Below are positions 35,855-43,896 of a DNA stretch of 64,000 nt, piece by piece (within the stretch, counting starts at the first letter, position 1; each line of letters opens with the position of its first letter). Under the pieces are notes generated by a model. The model did no database searches. It was given only the letters and a program-made list of their open reading frames with translations, and was not told the origin of the DNA. Source of the DNA: a virus. A program made the position numbers and the translations under genes. The DNA lies in IMG/VR virus record IMGVR_UViG_3300023174_000162, positions 1 through 64,000 of that record, one strand, 5' to 3'.

Positions 35855-36040
35855 TTATCCAATTGTACCCTGAACTCCACCAACTCCACGCGCCATGCGA
35901 CTAACGCCTTGTGCCCACTGAGAATACTTACCACGAGAAGGATCGTAAGTGCGTTCACCTTTGCGAGGTTTACGCGGTGCGCACAGAGTAACCTTTACAC
36001 CGTCCTCATTAACAAAAACTACATCATTCCGCTTCTTCAT
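35855..36040 (-). CDS. Small basic hypothetical protein
   Basis: 61 residues from ATG 36040, with GGAGAAG 7 nt upstream. MKKRNDVVFVNEDGVKVTLC, then PRKPRKGERTYDPSRGKYSQ gives a small beta-type N-terminus and a basic, glycine-rich tail. The first 17 nt overlap the 36024-36173 gene. No family recognised. Confidence 0.65.
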   Translation of the reverse strand: MKKRNDVVFVNEDGVKVTLCAPRKPRKGERTYDPSRGKYSQWAQGVSRMARGVGGVQGTIG

Positions 36041-36173
36041 TAAGCTTCTCCACATTATCAAATTCATCTTCAAGGAAGATAGTACCACCATACAACTCTT
36101 TGTACATCACAGCAACATTTAAAATATAGAACATCATAATTTTACCGTCTTTTGTGATGAGCACATATTTCAT
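36024..36173 (-). CDS. Small hypothetical protein (49 aa)
   Basis: ATG 36173 lies immediately after the stop of the upstream gene. It reads MKYVLITKDGKIMMFYILNV with an acidic end (ENVEKLNEEAE-like). Tight spacing to both neighbours and a normal start/stop arrangement support coding; no function known. Confidence 0.55.
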   Translation of the reverse strand: MKYVLITKDGKIMMFYILNVAVMYKELYGGTIFLEDEFDNVEKLNEEAE

Positions 36174-36470
36174 TTAGTCCCTACGATCATAGACGTATAC
36201 GTCGATTTTAGTTGCATTCTTAATACCACCTACGATGTTTCCAGCCCAATCATAACTTACTGGACCTTTGCAAGTTTCTCTTGTCCAGAAATTAGGTTTA
36301 ATTTCCATCTTCACTTCAGGTTTACGACCACGAAGCACAACACGCTTTTTATTAGGATTACGATAGTTGATCGATTTGACTACTTTCTTGATCAATGCTA
36401 GGTTTTCCATGTCGCTGGCAGAGTTCACGTCGAGGGTAGTCACATAAGAAGTCGAGGTACGTTTTGTCAT
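36174..36470 (-). CDS. Hypothetical early protein
   Basis: 98 residues from ATG 36470, with AAGGA 8 nt upstream; an ORF extending to 36497 overlaps the previous gene and lacks a ribosome site. Residues 20-60 are basic (KKVVKSINYRNPNKKRVVLR), followed by VSYDWAGNIVGGIKNATKID. It might bind nucleic acid, but no family is recognised. Confidence 0.65.
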   Translation of the reverse strand: MTKRTSTSYVTTLDVNSASDMENLALIKKVVKSINYRNPNKKRVVLRGRKPEVKMEIKPNFWTRETCKGPVSYDWAGNIVGGIKNATKIDVYVYDRRD

Positions 36471-36481
36471 AATGTTTATCC

Positions 36482-36706
36482 TTAAGCGTATGTGCAAAAA
36501 TTTTGTGCAGACTCTTCTTTAGTCTTCTGTTCTGACCAGTTACGCATCAATTCCAGCATTCCAGATTTAGTTTCAACACGATTAATTTCAGTTCCTTTCG
36601 CGTTGAAAAGAGTCCAATACTTGTCACCAGACATTTTCTCTAGAGTGAATGAGCAATTATTAAGAGTGATTATGTAATTACCTGATCTAAATCTGCTTAC
36701 TTTCAT
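36482..36706 (-). CDS. Hypothetical early protein
   Basis: 74 residues. SRFRSGNYIITLNNCSFTLE, then GDKYWTLFNAKGTEINRVET suggests a small beta sheet, followed by a helix (GMLELMRNWSEQKTKEES). First gene after the 36739 promoter. No family recognised. Confidence 0.65.
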   Translation of the reverse strand: MKVSRFRSGNYIITLNNCSFTLEKMSGDKYWTLFNAKGTEINRVETKSGMLELMRNWSEQKTKEESAQNFCTYA

Positions 36707-36738
36707 TTTGTTTCCTCATTTATTTAATCGATAGAGAC

Positions 36739-36768
36739 ATTATACCATACAATGAGGAAAAAGTACAC
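36739..36768 (-). promoter_or_regulatory. Early-type promoter with upstream palindrome
   Basis: -35 GTGTAC, 18-bp spacer, -10 TATAAT on the minus strand. Upstream at 36786-36803 is GTGTACGGAATGATACAC (plus strand), an imperfect palindrome (GTGTA/TACAC ends) repeated at three other promoters, possibly a regulator site. Confidence 0.78.
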
Positions 36769-36837
36769 AGTTTCTTTTTGACAATGTGTACGGAATGATA
36801 CACTTTCAGAATAGTGCAGAATGTTTCCTAAAAGAAA

Positions 36838-36936
36838 CAATTCAGAGGTCTACCAGGGGTCCCTGGAGCTCTCCAGGCAGGCAGGACATATGTTTATACA
36901 TCCAACAGGACCCGCAGTCACTGGGAGGTCCTGGTT
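36838..36936 (-). ncRNA. GC-rich structured intergenic element B
   Basis: The element contains CCTGGAG-ct-CTCCAGG (36862-36877), a 7-bp hairpin, and an outer ACCAGG/CCTGGT pair (36852-36857, 36930-36935). It opens with AAACAATTC followed by a CCAGG-rich block as in element C at 51257. It lies between the 36959-37195 gene and the early promoter at 36739, so on the minus strand it follows one operon and precedes the next promoter. Confidence 0.5.
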
Positions 36937-36958
36937 TGTTTCCCAAATGATAATGTTA

Positions 36959-37195
36959 TCATAATGGTATATTGAACTCATTGTAGATGTTCGCAATCAC
37001 ACTTACCAGCATAGCATTATAAACAAAATCAGTTTGTGCTTCATTGCTCATCTGTTTGCGTATCATCGAAATGCAATGTTCAGCTATTAACTTAGCATAT
37101 TGCTCATTGTAGTTGTTGACCCAATTTTCAACGTTTAGGCCATGAGGAACTTTGTTTTTAGCTTCTTCACCAAGTTTTTTAATGAGTTCGTTCAT
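36959..37195 (-). CDS. Hypothetical protein
   Basis: 78 residues, mostly helical (NELIKKLGEEAKNKVPHGLN, then AKLIAEHCISMIRKQMSNEA). The last gene of a run of short early genes; 3 nt separate it from the preceding stop. No family recognised. Confidence 0.65.
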   Translation of the reverse strand: MNELIKKLGEEAKNKVPHGLNVENWVNNYNEQYAKLIAEHCISMIRKQMSNEAQTDFVYNAMLVSVIANIYNEFNIPL

Positions 37196-37198
37196 TTT

Positions 37199-37456
37199 CT
37201 ATCCTTCAATCAGAGTGCGATTCTGAACATCCCAATAAAACTCGATAGCCTTCTTCGCGTGTTCCAATGATATATATTGACCTAGATGACCTTCATCAGC
37301 TACAGTAAATGTGAAGTCTCCAGTGTACACTACTGCATAGAAGATCTCTTGAAGTGCTGCTTTGCCAGCATGACCAACGATCTTACCAGTAGATACGTTA
37401 TAAAAATAATACTTGTCAGAAATACTTCTCCAAGCATACGAAATTTTATTTGTCAT
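37199..37456 (-). CDS. Hypothetical protein
   Basis: 85 residues from ATG 37456, with GGA 7 nt upstream, overlapping the end of the preceding gene. TNKISYAWRSISDKYYFYNV, then GQYISLEHAKKAIEFYWDVQ. It ends in TAG, relevant because the phage has a CUA-anticodon tRNA. No family recognised. Confidence 0.65.
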   Translation of the reverse strand: MTNKISYAWRSISDKYYFYNVSTGKIVGHAGKAALQEIFYAVVYTGDFTFTVADEGHLGQYISLEHAKKAIEFYWDVQNRTLIEG

Positions 37457-37673
37457 ATTCAATTCCAAGCTGATTTAAGATCGCACGAGCAAATTCAATC
37501 GCACCATCACTACTCCCAGCGTCGTATGCATCATCGATATCTCCATCAAAATAATCTCTAAAATCAATACCATCTTCGTCAGGATTTGAAAGCTGATAAT
37601 ACTCTACAATAGATTCATATGTTGTTTTTTTTGTAGCTGTGTTTTTCAATGTTTGAAGGACTTGCTCGTTCAT
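37446..37673 (-). CDS. Acidic hypothetical protein
   Basis: 75 residues, strongly acidic in the middle (NPDEDGIDFRDYFDGDIDDA). The C-terminal SSDGAIEFARAILNQLGIEY is probably helical. Overlaps the next gene's start. Unknown function. Confidence 0.65.
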   Translation of the reverse strand: MNEQVLQTLKNTATKKTTYESIVEYYQLSNPDEDGIDFRDYFDGDIDDAYDAGSSDGAIEFARAILNQLGIEYDK

Positions 37674-37694
37674 ATAAATTCCTATCAGTTTCTA

Positions 37695-37847
37695 TTAGTG
37701 AAATACTTCATCTTGTACAGCATAGTTCTTCAGGATATCAAAGACAACATCTGGTGGAAGACCTGTGCTATCTGATATCGTGTTGATGGAGATTCCATCT
37801 TGATGCATCTCGATAATGTCAAAAATTAAATCTTTGAACTTACTCAT
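37695..37847 (-). CDS. Small helix-turn-helix-like protein (50 aa)
   Basis: MSKFKDLIFDIIEMHQDGIS, then INTISDSTGLPPDVVFDILK: the second half reads as a helix-turn-helix (IS-x-STGLPPDVV). The ATG overlaps the end of the upstream gene (ATGAGTAA). It may be a mini-repressor or anti-host protein; inference only. Confidence 0.55.
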   Translation of the reverse strand: MSKFKDLIFDIIEMHQDGISINTISDSTGLPPDVVFDILKNYAVQDEVFH

Positions 37848-38058
37848 GTGTTTCACCTTCTTTTTCAAGTTGGATCAATGCGCGTGATGCTGCAGAGTTT
37901 GCATTTGTCATCGCGTAATCATCGCTAAGACTATTAAAACCTGAGAACAACTGCCACTCACCTTCTATCAACCACTCTACTCGAATGTCATATACTACTT
38001 CGAAAGGACTGCCATCATGAACGATCCGAACTTTACCCCAATCTGCTGATACTCTCAT
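37840..38058 (-). CDS. Hypothetical protein
   Basis: 72 residues from ATG 38058 (AAGGAG 7 nt upstream); a longer frame to 38085 overlaps the previous gene. MRVSADWGKVRIVHDGSPFE, then YDIRVEWLIEGEWQLFSGFN reads as a beta sandwich, with a C-terminal helix. No family recognised. Confidence 0.65.
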   Translation of the reverse strand: MRVSADWGKVRIVHDGSPFEVVYDIRVEWLIEGEWQLFSGFNSLSDDYAMTNANSAASRALIQLEKEGETHE

Positions 38059-38068
38059 TTTTTTCTCC

Positions 38069-38305
38069 TTAAAATTCTGCGACAATTACACCGGCATCAT
38101 TGAACTTTACAAAAAGTTTGCCATAACTCCAGCTTTCGTCTTCACGATACGTATACTTGTAGCTGAACTCTCCACCGTTGGTAATGCCCAGAAACTCTGC
38201 GGCCATGACTCGCTCAAGATCTTTATAACCAGCATTGATCAAAGCTTGATCTAGAGCGCGAGTGTTGAGGTTAGCTAATGTCTTAATAGTGTCTGCTGTA
38301 ATCAC
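38069..38305 (-). CDS. Hypothetical protein with GTG start
   Basis: 78 residues if started at GTG 38305, which has AAGGAG 5 nt upstream; the in-frame GTG at 38311 is inside that ribosome site. ITADTIKTLANLNTRALDQA, then AEFLGITNGGEFSYKYTYRE and GKLFVKFNDAGVIVAEF. Unknown function. Confidence 0.62.
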   Translation of the reverse strand: MITADTIKTLANLNTRALDQALINAGYKDLERVMAAEFLGITNGGEFSYKYTYREDESWSYGKLFVKFNDAGVIVAEF

Positions 38306-38314
38306 GTTCACTCC

Positions 38315-38635
38315 TTAAACGTATTCTACTTCAGTTGCAGGGAACATGATCGTACCGTCAAACTCGAGCTGATCACGTTCGAACTGTGTGAGGTAATCAT
38401 CAGCGACGATTTTCCAATCGACGATGTGTTCACGATAAGCATCGTTGTCGCATTCGATCTTTTCGCGAAGACTCATGATCGCGACAGTCGCTGCTGAGTT
38501 ACCACCTTTGAACTTCTTGACGACGTAGTCGCTTCCGCCTTTAGCTTTCCAGTAAGCATTTTCGCCTACACCCAAAGTACCATTTTTGTCAATTGCGTAG
38601 TTCTCGTAAACCTGAGTGCTGATAAGTAATTTCAT
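38315..38635 (-). CDS. Hypothetical early protein
   Basis: 106 residues. MKLLISTQVYENYAIDKNGT, then GGSDYVVKKFKGGNSAATVA and EHIVDWKIVADDYLTQFERD. First gene after the 38666 promoter, so probably among the earliest expressed. I believe similar small proteins occur in other T4-like phages, without a known role. Confidence 0.7.
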   Translation of the reverse strand: MKLLISTQVYENYAIDKNGTLGVGENAYWKAKGGSDYVVKKFKGGNSAATVAIMSLREKIECDNDAYREHIVDWKIVADDYLTQFERDQLEFDGTIMFPATEVEYV

Positions 38636-38665
38636 AATGTCCTCATTTATTTAATCAATAGAGTC

Positions 38666-38694
38666 ATTATATACTAATGGCCAGGAAAGTACAC
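38666..38694 (-). promoter_or_regulatory. Early-type promoter with upstream palindrome
   Basis: -35 GTGTAC, 17-bp spacer and -10 TATAAT on the minus strand. The imperfect palindrome at 38708-38725 (GTGTATCATTCCGTACAC) is the same site as at 36786, 51206 and 57734 but in the opposite orientation, as expected of a symmetric operator. Confidence 0.78.
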
Positions 38695-38759
38695 TGTTTT
38701 TTCGAAAGTGTATCATTCCGTACACAGTTCCTGATTGATAACTGTTTCCGGCAGGAAAC

Positions 38760-39128
38760 TTACCCTCTCCGCATCTTAGTTATCTCTTTTGCACTATCTG
38801 TAGAGAACACGGGGACTGAATTAGATTTATGCATTACAGCGATACCGATCATCTTATCGCCAGTATACACTTTTTGGTGATCGATAGGTTTAGTGGCATT
38901 TCCACCAGTATCGAGAGAAGGATATTTAGGAGTCTCCCGACGTGCAACAACAGGAGGAGTATACACCTTACGCTTTATATTGCGTGTAGGTTTTGTTTCA
39001 TACTTCTTCATTAGATCATTCCACTCATTCTGAAGTTGAATCGATTTTTGCTTTTGCTCAGAAGAAGTAAATTTAGTCTTACGCTTCTTAGTAGAAGTAG
39101 TAGTAAAATATACGGGCATAAGAGCCAT
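38760..39128 (-). CDS. Conserved basic phage protein
   Basis: 122 residues, basic N-terminal half (MALMPVYFTTTSTKKRKTKF) with a predicted helix, then a conserved-looking end: YPSLDTGGNATKPIDHQKVY and GDKMIGIAVMHKSNSVPVFS. I recognise this C-terminal pattern from small marine phage proteins of unknown function. The start overlaps the preceding stop (TAATG). Confidence 0.7.
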   Translation of the reverse strand: MALMPVYFTTTSTKKRKTKFTSSEQKQKSIQLQNEWNDLMKKYETKPTRNIKRKVYTPPVVARRETPKYPSLDTGGNATKPIDHQKVYTGDKMIGIAVMHKSNSVPVFSTDSAKEITKMRRG

Positions 39129-39340
39129 TATTCATCCTTATCAATAGTAACATCTACACGCTTAATCTTATGAATGGTTCTATTACCATCATCGTCATAA
39201 TCAACTAACAACATCTCATTATCTTCCAATAGCTGAAGAGTAATATCGATACCTCTGCACATTCCTGTCTTCCATAGATCGAACATAGAATACAACCAAA
39301 GGATAAACAATACGAACAACATCCAGTCTTCTAAGTACAT
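39128..39340 (-). CDS. Small membrane-anchored protein
   Basis: 70 residues from ATG 39340, with AGGAG 8 nt upstream and the promoter -10 only 23 bp away, which rules out the longer frame. MYLEDWMLFVLFILWLYSMF is a membrane helix; the rest is an acidic cytoplasmic-type tail (VDYDDDGNRTIHKIKRVDVT). Unknown function. Confidence 0.65.
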   Translation of the reverse strand: MYLEDWMLFVLFILWLYSMFDLWKTGMCRGIDITLQLLEDNEMLLVDYDDDGNRTIHKIKRVDVTIDKDE

Positions 39341-39362
39341 CCTGTGCTCTCCTGTTAAAACA

Positions 39363-39392
39363 ATTATACCACAAGCGCAGAAAAAAGTACAC
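39363..39392 (-). promoter_or_regulatory. Early-type promoter
   Basis: -35 GTGTAC, 18-bp spacer, -10 TATAAT on the minus strand, 23 bp before the 39340 start. Confidence 0.75.
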
Positions 39393-39421
39393 ACTTGTTT
39401 GCAAATAATTAGTTTACAAAA

Positions 39422-40096
39422 TTATAATTTTCTTTCTTGCAACTTGTAATAATTTGATATCGCTTCTGCCGCTTTGGAGATATACTCTTTGCGGTCAGCC
39501 ACGAAGACGAGTGGATCTTCATGATCAACACCCATGATGACGACTAATTGTTTACACTTGATGCTGGTCATATCTTCAAACATCAACGAATACAAAGTCA
39601 TTTGAACGAAGTAGCTCTCGATATCTTCTTTGTCTTTAAGTCTTCGAGAGGTTTTATAGTCGATGATAGAAGGATATCCATCGAACTGAGCAATACAATC
39701 TACACGACCAGCACATCTAGTCTTCTCTGAAAAGAGAGGAGCTTCGATAGCATAGACATTATTAATACGGTGAAGATGTTGCTTCATGCTATTAAACATC
39801 TGAATATTTACTGGGACATGATCCTTTGTATAATCAGAGTTATTCATTATGTAGTCTTCACACATCTTGTGGATAGCTGTACCGCGTCTTGCTGCTTGTG
39901 TTGATATTCTATTGGCGACTTCTTCTCCTACCTGCGCACGCCACTCATGGACCCATCCACCATAGATAGTTCCAAGAATTGATGTTACTGAAGGGAGTTT
40001 CTTACCGTTAGTTCCAACATAGTATCGCTTCCCATCGATACTTTCAGTCAGTAATTCGGGAAGCGATACTAATTCATGATTAAATGTTTTATCCAT
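39422..40096 (-). CDS. PD-(D/E)XK (RecB/Cas4-like) nuclease
   Basis: 224 residues. Motifs in order: RGTAIHKMCEDY (H76), CAGRVDCIAQFDGYPSIIDY with D133 and D146, then K148 in DYKTSRR, and a YFVQMTLYSLMF helix near 166-177 that matches the QxxxY motif of RecB-type exonucleases. It should cut DNA exonucleolytically, as related phage enzymes do in replication or host DNA breakdown. It overlaps phoH by 8 nt. Confidence 0.88.
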   Translation of the reverse strand: MDKTFNHELVSLPELLTESIDGKRYYVGTNGKKLPSVTSILGTIYGGWVHEWRAQVGEEVANRISTQAARRGTAIHKMCEDYIMNNSDYTKDHVPVNIQMFNSMKQHLHRINNVYAIEAPLFSEKTRCAGRVDCIAQFDGYPSIIDYKTSRRLKDKEDIESYFVQMTLYSLMFEDMTSIKCKQLVVIMGVDHEDPLVFVADRKEYISKAAEAISNYYKLQERKL

Positions 40097-40853
40097 ATCC
40101 TAATCTGGTTTTTTCAATGATGTAATTTTTCACAAACCCAGATCGTACAATATCTTCTTCAAGGAACTCTACATGAGAGAACCCTCGTATACGATCTAGG
40201 ATCTTCATAATATCTATAATGCCTGATTTTTCTTTTCCTGATAGATCGCCTTGACGGAAGTCTCCACATAAGATAAGTTGACAGTTTCTACCGATACGAG
40301 TAATTACAGAATCAAGTTCATGAAACGTCATGTTCTGCACTTCATCTACAATAACAATAGAATCATTTAGTGTCGTACCTCTGACGAAAGAGGTAGATAG
40401 AAAATCAATAGTGCGTCGTGTCTTTAAGATCTCATACGCATCGCCACGTCCAAATAGTTCTTCACAGATAGCACGATAAGGAGCTTCATATACTTTAGTC
40501 TTCTCTTTGTCATTCCCAGGTAGGAAACCCATATCCCTTGTTGGAACAACACTTCGAATAATAATAATTCGCTTCTTTGTTGACGTTCTATCGGTGATCT
40601 CCTTTAAAGCCAAATAAAGCGAGATAAACGTTTTACCTGTTCCTGCTACACCATGCAGTACAACGTTCTTATCATCTTCAATTATATCAAACGCTTTTCT
40701 TTGTGCTTCTGTTTTTGCTACAACATTATCTAGTTTCATATGATTCTTAATAACAACTACATTGTTACTAGAACTATATTGTTCAATTGTTTTGGGTACT
40801 CTCTTAAGTTTTCTTGGGAGAGGCTTTTCTTCTTGGTATTCTCTTCTACCCAT
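40089..40853 (-). CDS. phoH: PhoH-like ATPase
   Basis: 254 residues. Walker A GVAGTGKT at 68-75, Walker B DSIVIVDEVQNMTFHELDSV near 164-183 and the sensor GDFRQGDLSGKEKSGI fit the PhoH family, common in marine phages. The biochemical role in infection is not settled; cellular PhoH proteins are linked to RNA metabolism. It lies among replication and nuclease genes. Confidence 0.93.
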   Translation of the reverse strand: MGRREYQEEKPLPRKLKRVPKTIEQYSSSNNVVVIKNHMKLDNVVAKTEAQRKAFDIIEDDKNVVLHGVAGTGKTFISLYLALKEITDRTSTKKRIIIIRSVVPTRDMGFLPGNDKEKTKVYEAPYRAICEELFGRGDAYEILKTRRTIDFLSTSFVRGTTLNDSIVIVDEVQNMTFHELDSVITRIGRNCQLILCGDFRQGDLSGKEKSGIIDIMKILDRIRGFSHVEFLEEDIVRSGFVKNYIIEKTRLGYG

Positions 40854-40874
40854 GTGTTTCCCTGTAAAATGTTG

Positions 40875-41114
40875 TTATGAGAACGTGTTAAACTTCGAGC
40901 GCGGACTTCCTTTCTTAATTTTACGTAAAAGTTCTCTAAAACCCTCTGAAGGTTTCACGAGGCCAAGTCGAACAGGATCACTCATACCTGGTGTCCCATC
41001 GATAAATCGTTCTAAATGTGGATTGTCTTCTTTGAACTTATCATACTCAGAGATACGAAACATATGTTCCTCTATCTCATCTGTATCTTTATTCTTAAAC
41101 GTGTACGTTGGCAT
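40875..41114 (-). CDS. Small FmdB-like N-terminal protein without zinc cysteines
   Basis: 79 residues. MPTYTFKNKDTDEIEEHMFR, then KFKEDNPHLERFIDGTPGMS resembles small T4-like phage proteins whose N-terminus looks like FmdB regulators but lacks the CxxC pairs. The tail is basic (RKIKKGSPRSKFNTFS). Role unknown. One-base overlap with the previous gene. Confidence 0.72.
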   Translation of the reverse strand: MPTYTFKNKDTDEIEEHMFRISEYDKFKEDNPHLERFIDGTPGMSDPVRLGLVKPSEGFRELLRKIKKGSPRSKFNTFS

Positions 41115-41296
41115 TAATATTCCTCTTCCAACTTTATAAGTTCTTTAACATCTTTTATTTTGATGGCGTGTTCTAATCGTTTGTCATAGAACTTATTATT
41201 ACGATTAGACTTATGATATTCTTCTTCATCATAGTGCCTCATCTCTTTATACGTCTTACGGTTATTTCCGAACTTAAGATTTTGATGTTTGCTCAT
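41114..41296 (-). CDS. Small charged helical protein
   Basis: 60 residues: SKHQNLKFGNNRKTYKEMRH, then DKRLEHAIKIKDVKELIKLE. Strongly charged, probably helical. It overlaps the genes on both sides (23 nt with the upstream one, 1 nt downstream). Unknown function. Confidence 0.6.
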   Translation of the reverse strand: MSKHQNLKFGNNRKTYKEMRHYDEEEYHKSNRNNKFYDKRLEHAIKIKDVKELIKLEEEY

Positions 41297-41711
41297 TTGC
41301 TGGAAGGAGGTCAGGGAAAGCCTCTTGTACTAGTTTATAGGTGATTCCTTTATAAGGCATCTTCTTGTCTTTTACTGCAAGCATAAGTTTAGCGTCATCT
41401 TTATCTAAACTCTCTATGAGTCCAATAAAGAGAACTTCTTTCTTAAGCTTTGTGAGTTCTGGTTTCCGCCCTTTTAGGAACATCCACAGACGCCTAGTTT
41501 CTTGATAGAGACGACCTTGCATATCATCATACACGCAAGGTTTATATGGAGGATCTCCTTCTGGAAGATCCCATTCTATAGTTGGATCGAACGCACCTCG
41601 TAGGATTGTTCGTAAAGTGACTCCATCATGCTGACGTAGAACTTCAATTTTTTCTGCTTTTGTTTCTTTCTTAGAAGTTATTTCTAAGATTTCAGCTATT
41701 CCAAGTTTCAT
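41274..41711 (-). CDS. Conserved T4-like phage protein (DUF6433-like)
   Basis: 145 residues. KLGIAEILEITSKKETKAEK, then EGDPPYKPCVYDDMQGRLYQ, ETRRLWMFLKGRKPELTKLK and PYKGITYKLVQEAFPDLLPA follow a pattern I know from marine T4-like phages, annotated as DUF6433. Function unknown; it is consistently beside replication genes, here RNase H. Confidence 0.78.
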   Translation of the reverse strand: MKLGIAEILEITSKKETKAEKIEVLRQHDGVTLRTILRGAFDPTIEWDLPEGDPPYKPCVYDDMQGRLYQETRRLWMFLKGRKPELTKLKKEVLFIGLIESLDKDDAKLMLAVKDKKMPYKGITYKLVQEAFPDLLPANEQTSKS

Positions 41712-41713
41712 AT

Positions 41714-42580
41714 TTAGAAGTCATTAATTGACTCCATCAAGCCCTTCAATTTGAACTTGATAAAGTAGTTAAATATATGTTGACGACTTTTATTAGATTG
41801 AGCTTCATACTCAGTCATAACATTATCACGCACATACTGCGGAATAAATGTAAGGTCGATCAACTGCCTATTGCGATGATAGTTACGTAGCATATTCTCA
41901 TCACAAAACTCTTCAGGTTCCTGATTAAGCCATAGTTCCAATTTCTTGGAAGATACAGACTTCTGACGTTCACCTACGATGATACAATTATCGGCTGATA
42001 GGAAGTTAGGAATACCATCTCCTTTATCGCCTCTAATGATATGTTCAAGGATGAACTTTTCAGGTTTTTTATTCTTTATATATTTTTTTCTAACAGGATC
42101 GAACTGCTCTACATTAGAATATATTTGCAGTTGGATAAAATCTTTATCTCCAGAAAGAATCAATATCTTCTCATCTGACTTTGACATCAGTTGTTTACCA
42201 TATTTATGAACCAGAGTTCCTATGACGTCATCTGCTTCAGCGCCATGTGCTTGGATAACACGATAAGGAAGATATTCTTTAAGCTCATCACGAATCTTGT
42301 TAAGCGATTCAAAGACTGTAGTCCAATCGATCTCAGACTCTTCACGAGCTTTCTTACGATGAGCTTTATAGTAAGGGAATATATCACGTCTCCAGTAATT
42401 GCGATCATCACAGGCAATTACCATTTCACCGTAATCCTTACTGAACTTAGTATTGTAGGATCTGAGAGAATTCAGAACCATATGACGAATAAGACCTTCT
42501 TCAATCTTGATGTTAGTGTATGATCCGAGTTGAGCCATCAGATTCGAGATCATAACTTGGCTTAGGTCGACGATAATCAT
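41714..42580 (-). CDS. rnh: T4-type RNase H (5' nuclease)
   Basis: 288 residues (T4 RNase H is 305). IIVDLSQVMISNL carries the first metal-binding Asp, ACDDRNYWRRDIFPYYKAHR the second, HGAEADDVIGTLV (about 116) the third and ILSGDKDFIQLQIYSN (about 140) the fourth. GDKGDGIPNFLS near 190 marks the helix-hairpin-helix. The enzyme removes RNA primers and flaps from lagging-strand fragments. One-base overlap with the upstream gene. Confidence 0.94.
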   Translation of the reverse strand: MIIVDLSQVMISNLMAQLGSYTNIKIEEGLIRHMVLNSLRSYNTKFSKDYGEMVIACDDRNYWRRDIFPYYKAHRKKAREESEIDWTTVFESLNKIRDELKEYLPYRVIQAHGAEADDVIGTLVHKYGKQLMSKSDEKILILSGDKDFIQLQIYSNVEQFDPVRKKYIKNKKPEKFILEHIIRGDKGDGIPNFLSADNCIIVGERQKSVSSKKLELWLNQEPEEFCDENMLRNYHRNRQLIDLTFIPQYVRDNVMTEYEAQSNKSRQHIFNYFIKFKLKGLMESINDF

Positions 42581-43695
42581 TATGTGAATGCCTTCAAAAT
42601 AACCGTGTCTTCATTGAGACGGCCATTTAAAGTGGCTGCCTTTCCATTTATGTTTTCTAAAAATTTACGAAGTGTAACTTTGTTTGCATTTGTAAATTCA
42701 TTAAGCTGAATTTCAGGTTTACGAAGAGTCTTATGTATCGATAGCTCTTCATTATAGTTGATGATCGTAGTTCCTTTAATAGACAGCGTCTGATTAGGAC
42801 CAGCGATGTACACACCCAGCTTTCTGTACTTAGTATTATATATCCAAACTGATTGTGCTCCAACGATAGAAGTTGGATCCGTACTAACAAGTTTCAACTC
42901 AGGGAATGATTTACAGAACTTCACCTTAGTCGTAAGCTGTGATGCTGATTTAACTTTAGCTTTACGTGGCTTACGTACCTTCATAGCTTTAACGTTCTGT
43001 GTATACTTCTTAGTAGACGTAAGAATGTTCTCTACGAATCCTATAAACTTCTTTAGATCAGTACGCTTGAAATTGCTATAACCTTCTACTAACTGTTCAT
43101 CTGCTTTTTCATACGTAAGTAGCAATTCACTTAGAAGATTAGAATACGTATCCTCGATATACTTTGCAACTGCAGGTGTTGCTTGATTTAGTTGCATGCA
43201 TTCATATACATCAAATTCCCAGTTGCGTTCATCGATACAAAAATCAATGTCGTTGATAATGACTAATGCTTTTTTTGCGCCTGAATCTACTTTAGGAACT
43301 GGTGGTTGTACTTCTTCTTTATCAGCAAGAAGTACTTCTTTGCCGCGTTCTATGCATCGATCGAGGTCAGCTTTAAGATTGATGATAGCACTTTTAGACA
43401 ATGCAACTTCACCACTTTTATTGATGACAGCTGCAAGTTTAGCGGAGGTCATAGGTAATCTCCAATCCTCACACGCATTGAATTGAAGAATATTATCTTT
43501 GGAATATCCAGACTTTCTCATGAACGTAATGATATGTTTTTCTAAATCTTTACGTGAGAAGCTGTTGTAGAATGTTAGAGCATTGATCAATTCCATCTTT
43601 GTCATTTCACGATCATATTGACGCTCTTTACCATAGATCTTTGCATCTATAGCTGCTGCTTTTTCTTGATTACTCTTGGGTTTTCTTGTAGCCAT
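42580..43695 (-). CDS. Conserved phage protein, unknown function
   Basis: 371 residues. The N-terminus is basic and helical (MATRKPKSNQEKAAAIDAKI, ELINALTFYNSFSRKDLEKH); the C-terminal part is beta-rich (AQSVWIYNTKYRKLGVYIAG, then GPNQTLSIKGTTIINYNEEL). It is the first gene after the 43724 promoter and is coupled to RNase H, so a role in DNA metabolism is possible. No known domain is recognised. Confidence 0.75.
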   Translation of the reverse strand: MATRKPKSNQEKAAAIDAKIYGKERQYDREMTKMELINALTFYNSFSRKDLEKHIITFMRKSGYSKDNILQFNACEDWRLPMTSAKLAAVINKSGEVALSKSAIINLKADLDRCIERGKEVLLADKEEVQPPVPKVDSGAKKALVIINDIDFCIDERNWEFDVYECMQLNQATPAVAKYIEDTYSNLLSELLLTYEKADEQLVEGYSNFKRTDLKKFIGFVENILTSTKKYTQNVKAMKVRKPRKAKVKSASQLTTKVKFCKSFPELKLVSTDPTSIVGAQSVWIYNTKYRKLGVYIAGPNQTLSIKGTTIINYNEELSIHKTLRKPEIQLNEFTNANKVTLRKFLENINGKAATLNGRLNEDTVILKAFT

Positions 43696-43723
43696 AATGT
43701 GTCCTTATTCAATTTGAATAAAC

Positions 43724-43753
43724 ATTATAACATAAGGGCCAAAAAATGTACAC
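43724..43753 (-). promoter_or_regulatory. Early-type promoter of the RNase H/phoH operon
   Basis: -35 GTGTAC, 18-bp spacer, -10 TATAAT on the minus strand; GTCAAAAAGAAAC lies upstream of the -35. Probably drives 43695 through 39422. Confidence 0.75.
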
Positions 43754-43803
43754 CGTTTCTTTTTGACAACTATTTTGTTCTATTGACAACGACTTTATTA
43801 AAG

Positions 43804-43895
43804 TGGCAGAGAGTGTGGGATTCGAACCCACGGACCAATTTTTATCAGTCGACGGTTTAGCAAACCGTTGATTTAAGCCACTCATCCAACTCTCC
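43804..43895 (-). tRNA. tRNA-Ser(GCU)
   Basis: Minus strand: acceptor GGAGAGT/ACTCTCT with G1-U72, anticodon loop TTGCTAA giving GCU, long variable arm (class II), T-arm CGTGG-GTTCGAATC-CCACA, G73 and encoded CCA. Confidence 0.93.
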
Positions 43896-43896
43896 A